From: an uncultured Lachnospiraceae bacterium
Lineage (GTDB): Bacteria; Bacillota; Clostridia; Lachnospirales; Lachnospiraceae
DNA length: 64,000 nucleotides
Assembly (NCBI GenBank): GCA_947593975.1
Contig: CANQDW010000001.1
Location: 22,313 to 86,312 of the forward strand
Direction of reading: 5' to 3'
Under the pieces are notes generated by a model that made no database searches, had not been told where the DNA came from, and saw only the letters and a program-made list of their open reading frames with translations. Of the stretch, positions 9,593-18,979 are shown piece after piece; positions within the stretch are counted from its first letter, which is position 1, and each line of letters opens with the position of its first letter. Both the position numbers and the translations under genes were made by a program.

Positions 9593-9769
9593 ATGGAACT
9601 GCCAAAAGACCCGGTAATACTTTTAAGTTATGTAAATACGCTGCTAAGAGACAGATACGGCAGCCTTAAGGAGCTATGTTCCGCCATGTCCGTATGCGAA
9701 TCAGACATCACAGAGCCCCTGGCTGCCATTGATTATGTTTATAACGAAAAAACCAATCAGTTTGTATGA
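9593..9769 (+). CDS. DUF4250 small protein
   Basis: A 58-residue protein starting MELPKDPVILLSYVNTLLRD and ending EKTNQFV. These opening and closing phrases match the DUF4250 family of small cytoplasmic proteins found in Clostridia and some other anaerobes; no function is known. The ATG is preceded by AAAGGAGGC at good spacing and by an extended -10-like element (TATGCTAAAAT, 9551-9561). The last 13 bases overlap the 3' end of glgB on the other strand, so the two genes converge and share their termini. The pattern around residues 4-16 (KDPVILLSYVNTL) could form a short helix; nothing indicates export. Confidence 0.85.
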   Translation: MELPKDPVILLSYVNTLLRDRYGSLKELCSAMSVCESDITEPLAAIDYVYNEKTNQFV

Positions 9770-11985
9770 GGTTTCTTCCTCTCCGTATAATTATACTCAA
9801 ACACCCTTGCGGAAAGCGGCGGGAGTTTTATCTTAAGGCTGTAGTCCCGTCCGTAATATTCTTCCTTAACCGCCTTTAAAACTTTTTCCTGCGCGCGTCC
9901 TTCGCCGCCGAATATCACATCGTCCGAATTAAGTATCTCGGTATATTTTCCCGGACACAAAACGCCTATCTTATAAACCTCGTGTTCCACAGGGGTAAAG
10001 TTAAATATAAAGAGCAGATGCTTTTTCGTGCCCGAACCCCGCCTTACAAATGAAACTACGCTGTTTTTATTATCATCGCAGGTAAGCCATTCAAAACCTA
10101 TAGGGTCGCAGTCATTATAATACATCGAATCATTCGACACATAAAGTTCATTAAGTTTCCTGATAAAATTCCTGACCCCGGCGTGCGCCTCATACTCCAA
10201 CAGATCCCATTCAAGCGAAACCGCTTCGTTCCATTCATGCGTCTGCGCAAATTCCTGTCCCATGAACAGAAGCTTCTTTCCGGGATGCGCGTACATAAAC
10301 GCATACGCCGTCTTAAGATTGGCAAATTTATGCGGCATATCCCCCGGCATCTTATATATCATCGACGCCTTTCCGTGAACTACTTCGTCATGCGAAAGCA
10401 CCTGGATAAAATTCTCGCTGTAAGCATACATCATGCTAAAGCACAATTTGTTATGGTTGCCCGCGCGAAACAGCGGATCGGTTTTCATATAATCCAGAAA
10501 ATCGTTCATCCAGCCCATATTCCATTTAAACATAAATCCAAGCCCGCCGAACTCTACCGGCGCGGTAACGCCCGCCCATGCCGTAGACTCCTCCGCTATC
10601 ATGTACAGCCCCGGAGCCTGGCTTTCTATAACGGAATTAAGGTGCCCAAAGAATCTTATAACATCTTTATTGTCATTGCTTCCGTCAGGGTTAGGCAGCC
10701 ACTGCCCGTCCTGCTTGCCGTAATCCAGATACAGCATCGATGCGACCGCGTCTACCCTTAACGCGTCTATATGAAATTCATTCGCCCAGTACAGTGCGTT
10801 TGAAAGCAGGAAATTACACACTTCGTTGCTTGAATAGTCAAATATATAAGTTCCCCAGTCGGGATGTTCGCCCTTTCTCGGGTCGCTGTATTCATATAAA
10901 GGCGTGCCGTCAAACCTTCCAAGCCCGTGCGCGTCCCTCGGGAAATGCGCCGGAACCCAGTCCAGTATAACCGATATCCCGTAAGAATGGAGCTTATCCA
11001 CAAAATATTTGAAATCTTTAGGCGTCCCGTATCTGCTTGTCGGCGCATAATAACCCGTAACCTGGTATCCCCACGAACCGTCAAACGGATACTCCGATAT
11101 GCCCATGAGCTCAACATGGGTATAATCCATTTCTTTAAGGTAACTTCCAAGCTCGTCCGCAAGCTGAGTATAGCTGTAAAAGCTGCCGTCGGGATTTCTT
11201 CTCCATGAACCTATATGGCACTCGTATATGGACATCGGCATCCTCTGCCTGTCGCTTCGGGTAATGCTTTTTCTTTTATTCATCCATACATTATCTTTCC
11301 ACGTATAGCCGTCCGGATCGTATACCACGGACGCATTCTGCGGCCTTATCTCGCAGTACGATGCGTAAGGGTCTGTCTTAAATACAGTCTCGCCGGCAGC
11401 GGTCGTTATGCTGTACTTGTATACGGCGCCCTCGCCTATGCCGGGAATGAAAAGTTCATGTATGCCTGAATTTTCAAGCCTTCTCATCTGGTGAAGCCTC
11501 TTGTCCCACATATTAAAATCACCGACAACGCTCACAGACCTTGCGTTAGGCGCCCACACGGCAAACAGCGTTCCGCTCACTCCGTTTATCTCCATGATAT
11601 GCGCGCCCAGTTTTTTATATATCTGATAATGCGTGCCTTCGGCAAAAAGATACTTGTCCAAATCGCCGATCACGGGTTCATATATATAAGGGTCTTTATA
11701 TGTTATTATATCTTCTTGTGAATACTGCACGCTGTATTCATATGAGCCGATACTTCCTTTATCGTCGTACAGCGCAAAAAAGCCCTCGTTTCCCACGCTT
11801 TCCATATCGTATGTTTTTTTGCCGCACACAATGCTTATCTTTCCGGCGCCGGGCCTGTACGCGGCGAATATAACGCCGCCGTCACATTTGTGACGCCCGA
11901 GGAGCCTCTGGGGATTATCGCATTCCCCCGCTATTATACGGTCGTAGCACTGCCAGTCCATCCATTTTTCTATTTTATCGCGCAT
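9757..11985 (-). CDS. glgB: 1,4-alpha-glucan branching enzyme
   Basis: A 742-residue GH13 enzyme that makes alpha-1,6 branches in glycogen. An N-terminal extra module (about residues 1-100) precedes the CBM48 domain (GTLFAVWAPNARSVSVVGDF), the TIM barrel and an all-beta C-terminal domain. Catalytic residues are visible: nucleophile Asp in ALRVDAVASM, acid Glu in MIAEESTAW, transition-state Asp in VLSHDEVVHGK; GISVILDWVPAHFP is barrel region I. The in-frame GTG nine bases upstream overlaps the ribosome site, so the ATG 8 bases after GGAG is preferred. It is 35 bases downstream of the phosphoglucomutase gene and most likely cotranscribed with it, a glycogen-synthesis pair. Confidence 0.96.
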   Translation of the reverse strand: MRDKIEKWMDWQCYDRIIAGECDNPQRLLGRHKCDGGVIFAAYRPGAGKISIVCGKKTYDMESVGNEGFFALYDDKGSIGSYEYSVQYSQEDIITYKDPYIYEPVIGDLDKYLFAEGTHYQIYKKLGAHIMEINGVSGTLFAVWAPNARSVSVVGDFNMWDKRLHQMRRLENSGIHELFIPGIGEGAVYKYSITTAAGETVFKTDPYASYCEIRPQNASVVYDPDGYTWKDNVWMNKRKSITRSDRQRMPMSIYECHIGSWRRNPDGSFYSYTQLADELGSYLKEMDYTHVELMGISEYPFDGSWGYQVTGYYAPTSRYGTPKDFKYFVDKLHSYGISVILDWVPAHFPRDAHGLGRFDGTPLYEYSDPRKGEHPDWGTYIFDYSSNEVCNFLLSNALYWANEFHIDALRVDAVASMLYLDYGKQDGQWLPNPDGSNDNKDVIRFFGHLNSVIESQAPGLYMIAEESTAWAGVTAPVEFGGLGFMFKWNMGWMNDFLDYMKTDPLFRAGNHNKLCFSMMYAYSENFIQVLSHDEVVHGKASMIYKMPGDMPHKFANLKTAYAFMYAHPGKKLLFMGQEFAQTHEWNEAVSLEWDLLEYEAHAGVRNFIRKLNELYVSNDSMYYNDCDPIGFEWLTCDDNKNSVVSFVRRGSGTKKHLLFIFNFTPVEHEVYKIGVLCPGKYTEILNSDDVIFGGEGRAQEKVLKAVKEEYYGRDYSLKIKLPPLSARVFEYNYTERKKPHTN

Positions 11986-12020
11986 AGAATCCACTCCTGT
12001 ATTTTATTATCCCTATAATG

Positions 12021-13757
12021 CTAAGCGGTTATCTCATCGATCATTTTAATCATGGAATCTGCAAAAGCTTTCGACTTTTCTTCCGCGCCGCTAAGGCTGT
12101 CCGCTACTATTCCATAATAGAATTTAACCTTTGGCTCGGTACCCGACGGCCTTACGCAGAACCATGCGTTATTGTCAAGTTCATAATAAAGTACGTTCGA
12201 CTTAGGAAGCCCTGTTTCCTTAACCTCGCCCGTCTCCATATCCGTTACGGTATTCTGCATATAATCCCTTGCCGCCATAACTTTGTATCCGCCTACCTGC
12301 TTCGGCGTATTCTTCCTGAGGGAATCCATGATAGCCTGTATTTTTTCAAGCCCCTCTTTTCCTTTCATTGTAATTGCCGTAACGTCATCTTTGTAATAAC
12401 CGTATCTCTCATACATATCAAGCATAGCGTCCCAAAGCGACTTGCCCTTAGTCTTATAATACGCAGCCGCTTCGCACAGTTTCATAACGGCAACGATCGC
12501 GTCTTTATCACGCGCGTGGGTTCCCACAAGGCATCCGTAGCTTTCCTCGAAACCAAAGAGATAATGTCCCTCTCCGCTCGTCTCAAATCCAAGTATCTGC
12601 TGTCCTATATACTTAAATCCCGTAAGGACTTCAATAAGTTTTACTCCGTAATACTTCGCAATGGCGTCCGCCATATTTGAAGAAACGATCGTTTTTACCA
12701 GAACGCCGTCTGCAGGGAGTCCCTCTGTGGCTTTTCTCTGTCCGATCTCATAATCTCCTATAAGGCAGCCTGACATATTGCCCGTAAGAGTAATATATTC
12801 GCCGCTCTTAACATCCTTAACATACACTCCGAGCCTGTCTGCGTCGGGGTCTGTCGCAAGCACGAGATCCGCATCCTTTTCTTTTGCAAGTTTAAGCGCA
12901 AGTTCAAACGCCTCCGCTGCTTCAGGATTAGGATAGCTTACGGTCGGGAAGTCTCCGTCGGGAAGTTCCTGTTCGGGCACTACATACACATTTTTAAAGC
13001 CGATTTCCTTAAGGATCCTCCTTGCAGGGATATTGCCTGTTCCGTGAAGCGGCGTATAAACTATTTTAATACTGTCGCCCGCTTCATCTATACACTCCTG
13101 ATGTATGATAAGTTTCTTAAGTTCGGCAATGTATCTATCATCGACAGCCTGTCCGATAACTTCATACAGTCCTTTCGCTTTGGCGTCTTCTTTAGACATT
13201 GTCTTTACGGTATTGTAATCCGTTACGGCCTTTACCTCCGCCATGATCCCCGTATCATGAGGCGGCGTGATCTGCGCGCCGTCTTCCCAGTATACTTTGT
13301 ATCCGTTATATTCCGGCGGATTGTGGCTCGCGGTTATATTGATCCCGGCGATGCAGCCAAGATTCCTTACCGCAAACGAAAGTTCCGGAGTAGGCCTTAA
13401 ACTTTCAAATACATACGCTTTTATCCCGTTTGCGGCAAGGCACAACGCCGCTTCATCCGCAAACTCGGGAGACATCCTCCTGGAATCATATGCGATAGCC
13501 ACGCCCTTTGCCTCGCCATTCTGCTTAATTATATAGTTGGCGAGTCCCTGCGTTGCCTTACGCACTGTATATATATTCATTCGGTTGGTTCCCGCGCCGA
13601 TAACTCCTCTTAGCCCCGCGGTGCCAAATTCAAGCTCTTTGTAAAACCTGTCCTGTATTTCCTGTTCATTTCCCTCAAGTTCTTTAAGCTCCCGTATGGT
13701 AGCCTCGTCAAAATACGGATTATCAATCCATGACTGATATATCTCCTTATAATCCAT
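12021..13757 (-). CDS. Phospho-sugar mutase (phosphoglucomutase type)
   Basis: A 578-residue alpha-D-phosphohexomutase of the Firmicute PgcA/PGM-PMM type, converting glucose 6-phosphate and glucose 1-phosphate. Four landmarks are in order: the catalytic phosphoserine loop GINITASHNPPEYNGYK near residue 140, the Mg-binding loop ATDPDADRLG near residue 300, the sugar-binding loop GFEESYG near residue 405 and the phosphate-binding RPSGTEPKVKFY near the C-terminus. The ATG has GGGAGG eight bases upstream. Its product can supply glucose 1-phosphate for ADP-glucose and UDP-glucose, which fits the downstream glgB and possibly glycolipid glucosylation elsewhere. Specificity for glucose over mannose is inferred from length and family. 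Confidence 0.93.
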   Translation of the reverse strand: MDYKEIYQSWIDNPYFDEATIRELKELEGNEQEIQDRFYKELEFGTAGLRGVIGAGTNRMNIYTVRKATQGLANYIIKQNGEAKGVAIAYDSRRMSPEFADEAALCLAANGIKAYVFESLRPTPELSFAVRNLGCIAGINITASHNPPEYNGYKVYWEDGAQITPPHDTGIMAEVKAVTDYNTVKTMSKEDAKAKGLYEVIGQAVDDRYIAELKKLIIHQECIDEAGDSIKIVYTPLHGTGNIPARRILKEIGFKNVYVVPEQELPDGDFPTVSYPNPEAAEAFELALKLAKEKDADLVLATDPDADRLGVYVKDVKSGEYITLTGNMSGCLIGDYEIGQRKATEGLPADGVLVKTIVSSNMADAIAKYYGVKLIEVLTGFKYIGQQILGFETSGEGHYLFGFEESYGCLVGTHARDKDAIVAVMKLCEAAAYYKTKGKSLWDAMLDMYERYGYYKDDVTAITMKGKEGLEKIQAIMDSLRKNTPKQVGGYKVMAARDYMQNTVTDMETGEVKETGLPKSNVLYYELDNNAWFCVRPSGTEPKVKFYYGIVADSLSGAEEKSKAFADSMIKMIDEITA

Positions 13758-13809
13758 TCATGTATCCTCCCTTAATTTTATTAAATAACTATAATTAAAA
13801 AACTAATTA

Positions 13810-13838
13810 ATTATACCAATTTTTCAGTTTTTTATCAA
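13810..13838 (-). promoter_or_regulatory. Sigma-A promoter of the pgm-glgB operon
   Basis: Minus strand TTGATA (13838-13833), 17 bp, TATAAT (13815-13810), about 52 bases before the mutase ATG and immediately downstream of the CotS-family gene. Confidence 0.75.
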
Positions 13839-13854
13839 CCTTATTTTGCCATAA

Positions 13855-14838
13855 TTACCCGATTTTATCTGCGAACTTTATACGGTTGTCAAACTGCTCG
13901 TTTAACAGCTCAAGCTTTTTCATATTTTTTTCCGTCATAAGCGTCTTTTTCCCATTCATATAATAACTTGACAGTTTCCAGAATTTTTCGGGATACATAA
14001 GGAAAACCGCAAGGATATGCCTCTCTTCGTCGCTTAATTTTTTCACGCTTTCATACCCTTTAATGACTGCTTCTCCGTATTTTATATCCCATCCGTTTTT
14101 TTCCATGACTTTTCTTATAAAATAATAAAGGTCCATTATCTGCATCCCGTACGCGCACTTGTCAAATACCGTAGTGGAAACGCCGTCTTCGCACATAAGT
14201 ATATTGTGGTATGTATAAGAACCGTGGTAAACTTCCCCTTTGTCGCACACTTTGCCGTACATATCCCCGTACGCGCTTTCCGACAACATTGCGGCGGCAT
14301 TTTTCGCCTGTTCAAAATACATCGGGAATACTTTAAGGAACGCTATCTCAAATTCATTCTTATCATTATGCGACCTTATATAATTTTTTATATGCTTAAG
14401 TTCGGTATTATGGCGTCTGAATACGGAGGACATATCTTCCGCAGTGGTGCACACATCCCTGTTCCCGTATCTTATGCCGGTAAGGTTTGCGTGAAGCTTT
14501 CCCATATTTTCGGCGGCCATATATATATCATTTAAATCGTTAAGGTTACATTCCTCGCCGATATACCAGTCTTTTACGACATACCGTGTCCCGCTCTGGT
14601 CCGCGCTGCTTATATTTCCCTCATTGTTAAGGCAGAAGCTGTCTATCCTGTCAAATCCGTTTTCCCTAAGGTGCGTCTTTATCATATTCTCCCATACAAG
14701 CCTTGTTGCAGACGTCCTCGTCTCCTTAAAAAGTTTATACCCCTTATCCGTCTCAAGAAGAACCGCTCCGCGCACCCTCTTTGTCCCCTTTACACAAAAA
14801 TCATATTTTGCAAGCACCTCATCATATTTATCCTCCAA
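13855..14838 (-). CDS. CotS-family spore coat kinase-like protein
   Basis: A 327-residue protein of the choline/aminoglycoside-kinase fold that resembles the CotS/YsxE group of spore-associated proteins. The N-lobe pattern GAVLLETDKGYKLFKE, DQSGTRYVVKDWYIGEECN and MGKLHANLTGI is typical of the group; a Brenner-like catalytic loop appears as VYHGSYTYHNILM, where His-Gly-Ser replaces the usual His-x-Asp, so phosphotransfer activity is doubtful. The start is a TTG seven bases after AAAGGAGG; there is no usable in-frame ATG. Together with the GerA-family gene this suggests the organism belongs to a spore-forming lineage. A cytoplasmic kinase unrelated to spores remains possible. Confidence 0.72.
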   Translation of the reverse strand: MEDKYDEVLAKYDFCVKGTKRVRGAVLLETDKGYKLFKETRTSATRLVWENMIKTHLRENGFDRIDSFCLNNEGNISSADQSGTRYVVKDWYIGEECNLNDLNDIYMAAENMGKLHANLTGIRYGNRDVCTTAEDMSSVFRRHNTELKHIKNYIRSHNDKNEFEIAFLKVFPMYFEQAKNAAAMLSESAYGDMYGKVCDKGEVYHGSYTYHNILMCEDGVSTTVFDKCAYGMQIMDLYYFIRKVMEKNGWDIKYGEAVIKGYESVKKLSDEERHILAVFLMYPEKFWKLSSYYMNGKKTLMTEKNMKKLELLNEQFDNRIKFADKIG

Positions 14839-14912
14839 CAGTAACCCTCCTTTTCCGGCTGCCCGGCCGGTAAAATGTGTCTGTTCAATATTTATGAAAA
14901 TATATCCTTATA

Positions 14913-14936
14913 TATTCTTACAAATAATTAAGAATA
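14913..14936. repeat. Short dyad between divergent genes
   Basis: TATTCTTA and TAAGAATA are perfect 8-bp arms with an 8-bp gap in the 147-bp space between the divergent CotS-family and DUF885 genes. It could be an operator or only AT-rich chance symmetry. Confidence 0.3.
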
Positions 14937-14985
14937 CTTACCCGCATCGCGAATAGATTATTGTAACAGGGAGGAATGATCATTT

Positions 14986-16782
14986 ATGCGGCAACATTTA
15001 AACAAATTGATATATTTACTTTTGACTGCTTTTCTTCTATGCGGCTGCGCGAAAAATGCCGGTCTTTCTTCAAATGACGTCTCCGGCGTATCAGAAAGCG
15101 CGCTTTCTGTAGAAAATGAATCCGCCGCCTTTCAATTTAACGCGTTATGCGACGAACTTTTTTCACATATGCTGCTTTCCGACAGCATTACGCTTAATTA
15201 CTCTCTTTCAGATCCGTCCGCATACAACATTGCCGAAACTGCCGCCACGCTTGGAGAATATTCCGAAGAATCGGTTTTGGCTGAGAATACTTACTATGAA
15301 AATATCCTTACGCGCCTTAACGATATTGACAGGGATCTTTTATCCGAAAAAGACCGGCTTACATACGATATTATTTACAAAACGCTCCGCGCGTATGCCG
15401 AATCGGAAGAATATATGCTTTATGAAGAACCGCTCTCGCCAATATCCGGGATACAGGCAAAACTCCCCGTGCTTCTTGCCGAGTACCATTTTTATGACGC
15501 GGCTGCGGTCGAAAAATATTTCGATATCATCGAATGTATCCCAAGCTACGTTGACAGCATAATCAGATTTGAACGCAAAAAAAAGGAAGCCGGCCTATTC
15601 ATGAGCGATTCGCAGGCCGATGAGATAATAAGGCAGTGTATGGATTTCATATACAGCCCCGACAACAACTATCTCATAAAGATATTTAAGGATAACCTGT
15701 CAGGCGTAAACGGCCTTGACAAAGAGCAGGTTAAAAATTACTGCGCGCAAAACAAAAAGCTTATAACAGAAACGCTTATTCCCGCTTACAAAACCTTAAT
15801 CTCCTCCCTTTCGGAACTAAAAGGAGGAAATCAGACGTTAGGCGGCCTCTGCCATTTCCCGGAAGGCAAAGAATATTATGCCGCGCTTGTCCGCTCACAG
15901 ACAGGTTCGGACAAATCGCCAAAGCAGATTTTTTCACTTCTTGAATCCACTCTTGCCTCATGCAAAAAAAACATGACGCGTATAGTCGCCGCCAATCCCG
16001 ACATATACGACAGCGTAAGCAATCCCGCATTTGCGGAATCAGAACCGGATGCAATCATGCGGTATCTTATAGAAAATACGAAAAATACCTTTCCCGCGCC
16101 CGCAAATGCATACGCCATAAAATATGTGCACCCTTCGCTTGAAAATACATTAAGCCCCGCAATGTACATCACCCCTCCGATTGACTGCGAAACAGCGGAT
16201 TCCATATACATTAACCGGGCAGAAACCGGCGATTCTTCCCTGTTTCCGACCCTTGCGCACGAAGGCTATCCGGGACACATGTGCCAGACGCGGACTTTTA
16301 TGGCGGCGGCGCCGCACCCCATACGGCTCATACTTGACTTTGGAGGCTACTGCGAAGGCTGGGCAACTTACGCCGAACTGTTATCTTATGATATCTCGGG
16401 CCTTGACGGCAATACAGCCGAACTTCTGAAAAACAATAAACTTGCGCTGTTATGCATATACTGCCTCATTGACGTAGGGATACATTACCGCGGCTGGGAT
16501 ATGTCCGACGTCTGCAGACTGCTTAACGACAACGGGATAACAGACTCCGCCGACATAGAAGAGATATATTCGGGAGTCCTTTACGAACCCGCGCTGTATC
16601 TTAAATACACCCTTTCCTGCCTGGAATTTATGGACATGAGGAAACGTTCCGAAAAAGCGCTCGGAAGCAGATTTAACGCATACGAATTCCATAAATTTAT
16701 ACTCACTGCGGGCCCGGCTTATTTTGACATCCTTAATGCGCAGCTTGATAAATGGATTAAACAATGTTTAGCGGATACTTAA
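14986..16782 (+). CDS. DUF885-family metallopeptidase-like lipoprotein
   Basis: A 598-residue lipoprotein: signal MRQHLNKLIYLLLTAFLLCGC with the lipidated Cys near residue 22. The rest matches the DUF885 family, largely helical proteins related to zinc metallocarboxypeptidases. The candidate zinc site is HEGYPGH near residue 420 (HExxxxH-like), followed by the conserved GGYCEGWATYAE about 30 residues later, where the Glu may be the third ligand. DUF885 members are predicted extracellular peptidases, but few have been characterised. The ATG is 11 bases after GGGAGG. It stands alone, divergent from the CotS-like gene and upstream of pckA. Confidence 0.85.
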   Translation: MRQHLNKLIYLLLTAFLLCGCAKNAGLSSNDVSGVSESALSVENESAAFQFNALCDELFSHMLLSDSITLNYSLSDPSAYNIAETAATLGEYSEESVLAENTYYENILTRLNDIDRDLLSEKDRLTYDIIYKTLRAYAESEEYMLYEEPLSPISGIQAKLPVLLAEYHFYDAAAVEKYFDIIECIPSYVDSIIRFERKKKEAGLFMSDSQADEIIRQCMDFIYSPDNNYLIKIFKDNLSGVNGLDKEQVKNYCAQNKKLITETLIPAYKTLISSLSELKGGNQTLGGLCHFPEGKEYYAALVRSQTGSDKSPKQIFSLLESTLASCKKNMTRIVAANPDIYDSVSNPAFAESEPDAIMRYLIENTKNTFPAPANAYAIKYVHPSLENTLSPAMYITPPIDCETADSIYINRAETGDSSLFPTLAHEGYPGHMCQTRTFMAAAPHPIRLILDFGGYCEGWATYAELLSYDISGLDGNTAELLKNNKLALLCIYCLIDVGIHYRGWDMSDVCRLLNDNGITDSADIEEIYSGVLYEPALYLKYTLSCLEFMDMRKRSEKALGSRFNAYEFHKFILTAGPAYFDILNAQLDKWIKQCLADT

Positions 16783-16823
16783 ATTGTTCATATCTTCTTT
16801 AAACACAATTCACTTTATTTTGC

Positions 16824-16852
16824 TTGACTTTTATTACGCTCAAATCTATAAT
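16824..16852 (+). promoter_or_regulatory. Sigma-A promoter of pckA
   Basis: TTGACT, 17 bp, TATAAT, about 80 bases upstream of the pckA ATG. The intervening leader contains a small hairpin (GGCTTCGCGGAAGC region). Confidence 0.8.
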
Positions 16853-16931
16853 AGGAAACAAATTTGGCTTCGCGGAAGCGAATCTTTAAATATATTTTAT
16901 ACGAAACTACTATTTAGGAGGTAATAAGGAA

Positions 16932-18623
16932 ATGGCAACAAAAGCAAATTATCCGATCAGCGAGATCGGAAAAGGTAAAGTTGGCTTCTCAAAGACCCGT
17001 TCTATTATTGAAGCAGCTTTCTATGGTAACAATGTAGTTCCGGTTAATACTCTCAAAGAGGCTTATAATCTTGCAAAGAATTCACCGGGAACGATCGTAA
17101 CAGACATGCCTGTTTACAGAGGAGAAGAGTTCGGTCTTGACAGCGATGCAAAAGTTCTTCTTTTCAATGACGGCGCAGTTACAGGCCGTTACGCAGCAGC
17201 GCGCCGCATCAAAGGCGAGCCCGGCGTAGATGAAGTTAAACTTGACAAGGTTGTTATGGATGCTATATATGAAACACGCTGGAAGAAAATGTATCATGCA
17301 ACCGTATTCGTAGGTCTTGATCCTGAATTTATGGTTAAAGCTCATCTTCTTATTCCTGAAGGAGAAGAGAATATAATGTACAACTGGATGCTTAACTTCC
17401 AGTATATGTCTGACGAATATGTAAAGATGTACAAGGAATCTGTTCCTGTAGGCGACGGAAACGAGCCTGACATCTACATCTTCTCAGATCCTCAGTGGTA
17501 CCCGCAGGAACGTCCTGACGTTGATTACAGCTGCTTAAGCGATCCGCTTACATGCTGCTATTTCGATACAAACGAAAACTGCGCCGCAATCCTTGGTATG
17601 AGATACTTCGGAGAGCACAAGAAAGGTACTCTTACAATGGCTTGGGCTATCGCAAACAGAAACGGCTATGCTTCATGCCACGGCGGACAGAAAGAGTACA
17701 CCCTTCCTGACGGAAGCAAATATGTTGCATCCGTATTCGGACTTTCAGGTTCAGGAAAATCAACTCTTACACATGCTAAGCACGGCGGAAAGTATCCTAT
17801 CACAGTTCTTCATGACGATGCGTTTATCATCAACTCAGATACATGCTCATCTGTAGCTCTTGAGCCTACGTACTTTGATAAGACTGCAGATTATCCTACA
17901 GGCTGCGCCGATAACAAATATCTGCTTACAGCGCAGAACTGTTCGGCAACCCTTGATGATGAAGGCAAGCTTCAGTTAGTAACAGAGGATATCAGAAACG
18001 GTAACGGCCGCGCGATCAAGTCAAAACTCTGGTCACCAAACCGTGTTGACAAGATTGACGCTCCTGTTAACGCGATCTTCTGGATCATGAAGGATCCTAC
18101 GATCCCTCCTGTAGTTAAACTTAAGGGAGCAGCTCTTGCTTCAGTTATGGGAGCAACTCTTGCAACCAAGACTTCTACAGCAGAGCGTGTTAAAGCAGGA
18201 ACAGACCTGAACGCACTTCGTATCGTACCTTATGCTAACCCGTTCAGGACTTATCCTCTCGTAAACGACTATGAGAAGTTCAAAAAGCTCGTTGCCGAGA
18301 AGAACGTTGACTGCTACATCGTAAACACAGGCGACTTCATGGGCAAAAAGGTTCAGCCTAAAGATACGCTTGGAATCCTTGAAGCAATCGTAGAAGGAAA
18401 GGCTTCATTTGAGAAGTGGGGACCATTTGAAGACATCGAGATCATGAACTGGGAAGGATTCGAACCTGACCTTAACGATGCTGATTACAAAGCGCAGCTT
18501 AAGAGCGCAATGGAAAACCGTGTACACGCAGTAGAAGGATTTGCTGCTGACAAGGACGGTTATGACAAACTTCCTGATGAAGCTCTTGAAGCTCTTAAGA
18601 AACTTGTGGACGCATTGAACTGA
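16932..18623 (+). CDS. pckA: Phosphoenolpyruvate carboxykinase (ATP)
   Basis: A 563-residue ATP-type PEP carboxykinase, interconverting oxaloacetate plus ATP with PEP, CO2 and ADP. Kinase-1a motif GLSGSGKSTLTHAKH lies near residue 275 and the kinase-2/metal site HDDAF about 20 residues later; the substrate region RRIKGEPGVDE and the Arg in NPFRTYPLV are also recognisable. The ATG follows TAGGAGG. Codon use is clearly different from its neighbours (GCA/GCT, ATC, CTT, GTT and few ATA), as expected for a very highly expressed gene. In fermenting anaerobes it often runs in the PEP-carboxylating direction towards oxaloacetate, malate and fumarate, which would link it to the fumarase at 62-63.7 kb. 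No terminator is visible before the next promoter, ten bases after the stop. Confidence 0.97.
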   Translation: MATKANYPISEIGKGKVGFSKTRSIIEAAFYGNNVVPVNTLKEAYNLAKNSPGTIVTDMPVYRGEEFGLDSDAKVLLFNDGAVTGRYAAARRIKGEPGVDEVKLDKVVMDAIYETRWKKMYHATVFVGLDPEFMVKAHLLIPEGEENIMYNWMLNFQYMSDEYVKMYKESVPVGDGNEPDIYIFSDPQWYPQERPDVDYSCLSDPLTCCYFDTNENCAAILGMRYFGEHKKGTLTMAWAIANRNGYASCHGGQKEYTLPDGSKYVASVFGLSGSGKSTLTHAKHGGKYPITVLHDDAFIINSDTCSSVALEPTYFDKTADYPTGCADNKYLLTAQNCSATLDDEGKLQLVTEDIRNGNGRAIKSKLWSPNRVDKIDAPVNAIFWIMKDPTIPPVVKLKGAALASVMGATLATKTSTAERVKAGTDLNALRIVPYANPFRTYPLVNDYEKFKKLVAEKNVDCYIVNTGDFMGKKVQPKDTLGILEAIVEGKASFEKWGPFEDIEIMNWEGFEPDLNDADYKAQLKSAMENRVHAVEGFAADKDGYDKLPDEALEALKKLVDALN

Positions 18624-18633
18624 TTTTCACCGC

Positions 18634-18662
18634 TTGACATTATCACTGTTATGTGATATTGT
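18634..18662 (+). promoter_or_regulatory. Sigma-A promoter of the trp leader
   Basis: TTGACA, 17 bp, TATTGT, starting 10 bases after the pckA stop codon and about 20 bases upstream of the T-box leader. Confidence 0.75.
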
Positions 18663-18683
18663 ATATAAAATTTAATAATTAAA

Positions 18684-18958
18684 CCGCAGAGACGGAGATA
18701 AAAATAAGATAAGAACTTACAGAGAGTCCGGGATGCTGGGAACCGGGCAGCCACTGCTTATTAAATGGACCGTTGAGGGCACAGTCAAAGGCATTGCATG
18801 CTTAGTACTCTGTGACGTTATGGCTTACGTTAACAGTCGGAAATATGATAGTATTTCGCAAAGTGTATGGCTCACAGCCATAAATCAAGGTGGCACCACG
18901 GGTTATTAACTCGTCCTTGGCAGATAATAATGATATATCTGCCGGGACGAGTTTTTTA
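18684..18958 (+). promoter_or_regulatory. T-box leader with tryptophan specifier
   Basis: This leader has the landmarks of a tRNA-sensing T-box riboswitch: an AGAGAG stretch followed by the stem I arm (18721-18726), a specifier region in which TGG (Trp) at 18766-18768 is followed by A, and the T-box sequence AAGGTGGCACCACGG at 18887-18901, whose bulge pairs with the uncharged tRNA acceptor end. It ends in an intrinsic terminator that competes with the antiterminator. The Trp specifier agrees with the trp operon downstream. When tRNA-Trp is uncharged, transcription should read through. It is unusual that about 590 bp separate its terminator from trpE. Confidence 0.9.
18908..18957 (+). terminator. 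T-box attenuator terminator
   Basis: A long GC-rich stem (AACTCGTCC with GGGACGAGTT, extended by GGCAGATA with TATCTGCC) followed by a run of six T. It overlaps the 3' side of the T-box antiterminator and is the regulated terminator of the trp leader. Confidence 0.9.
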
Positions 18959-18979
18959 ATGTAAGTCGTATGTGTGTAC

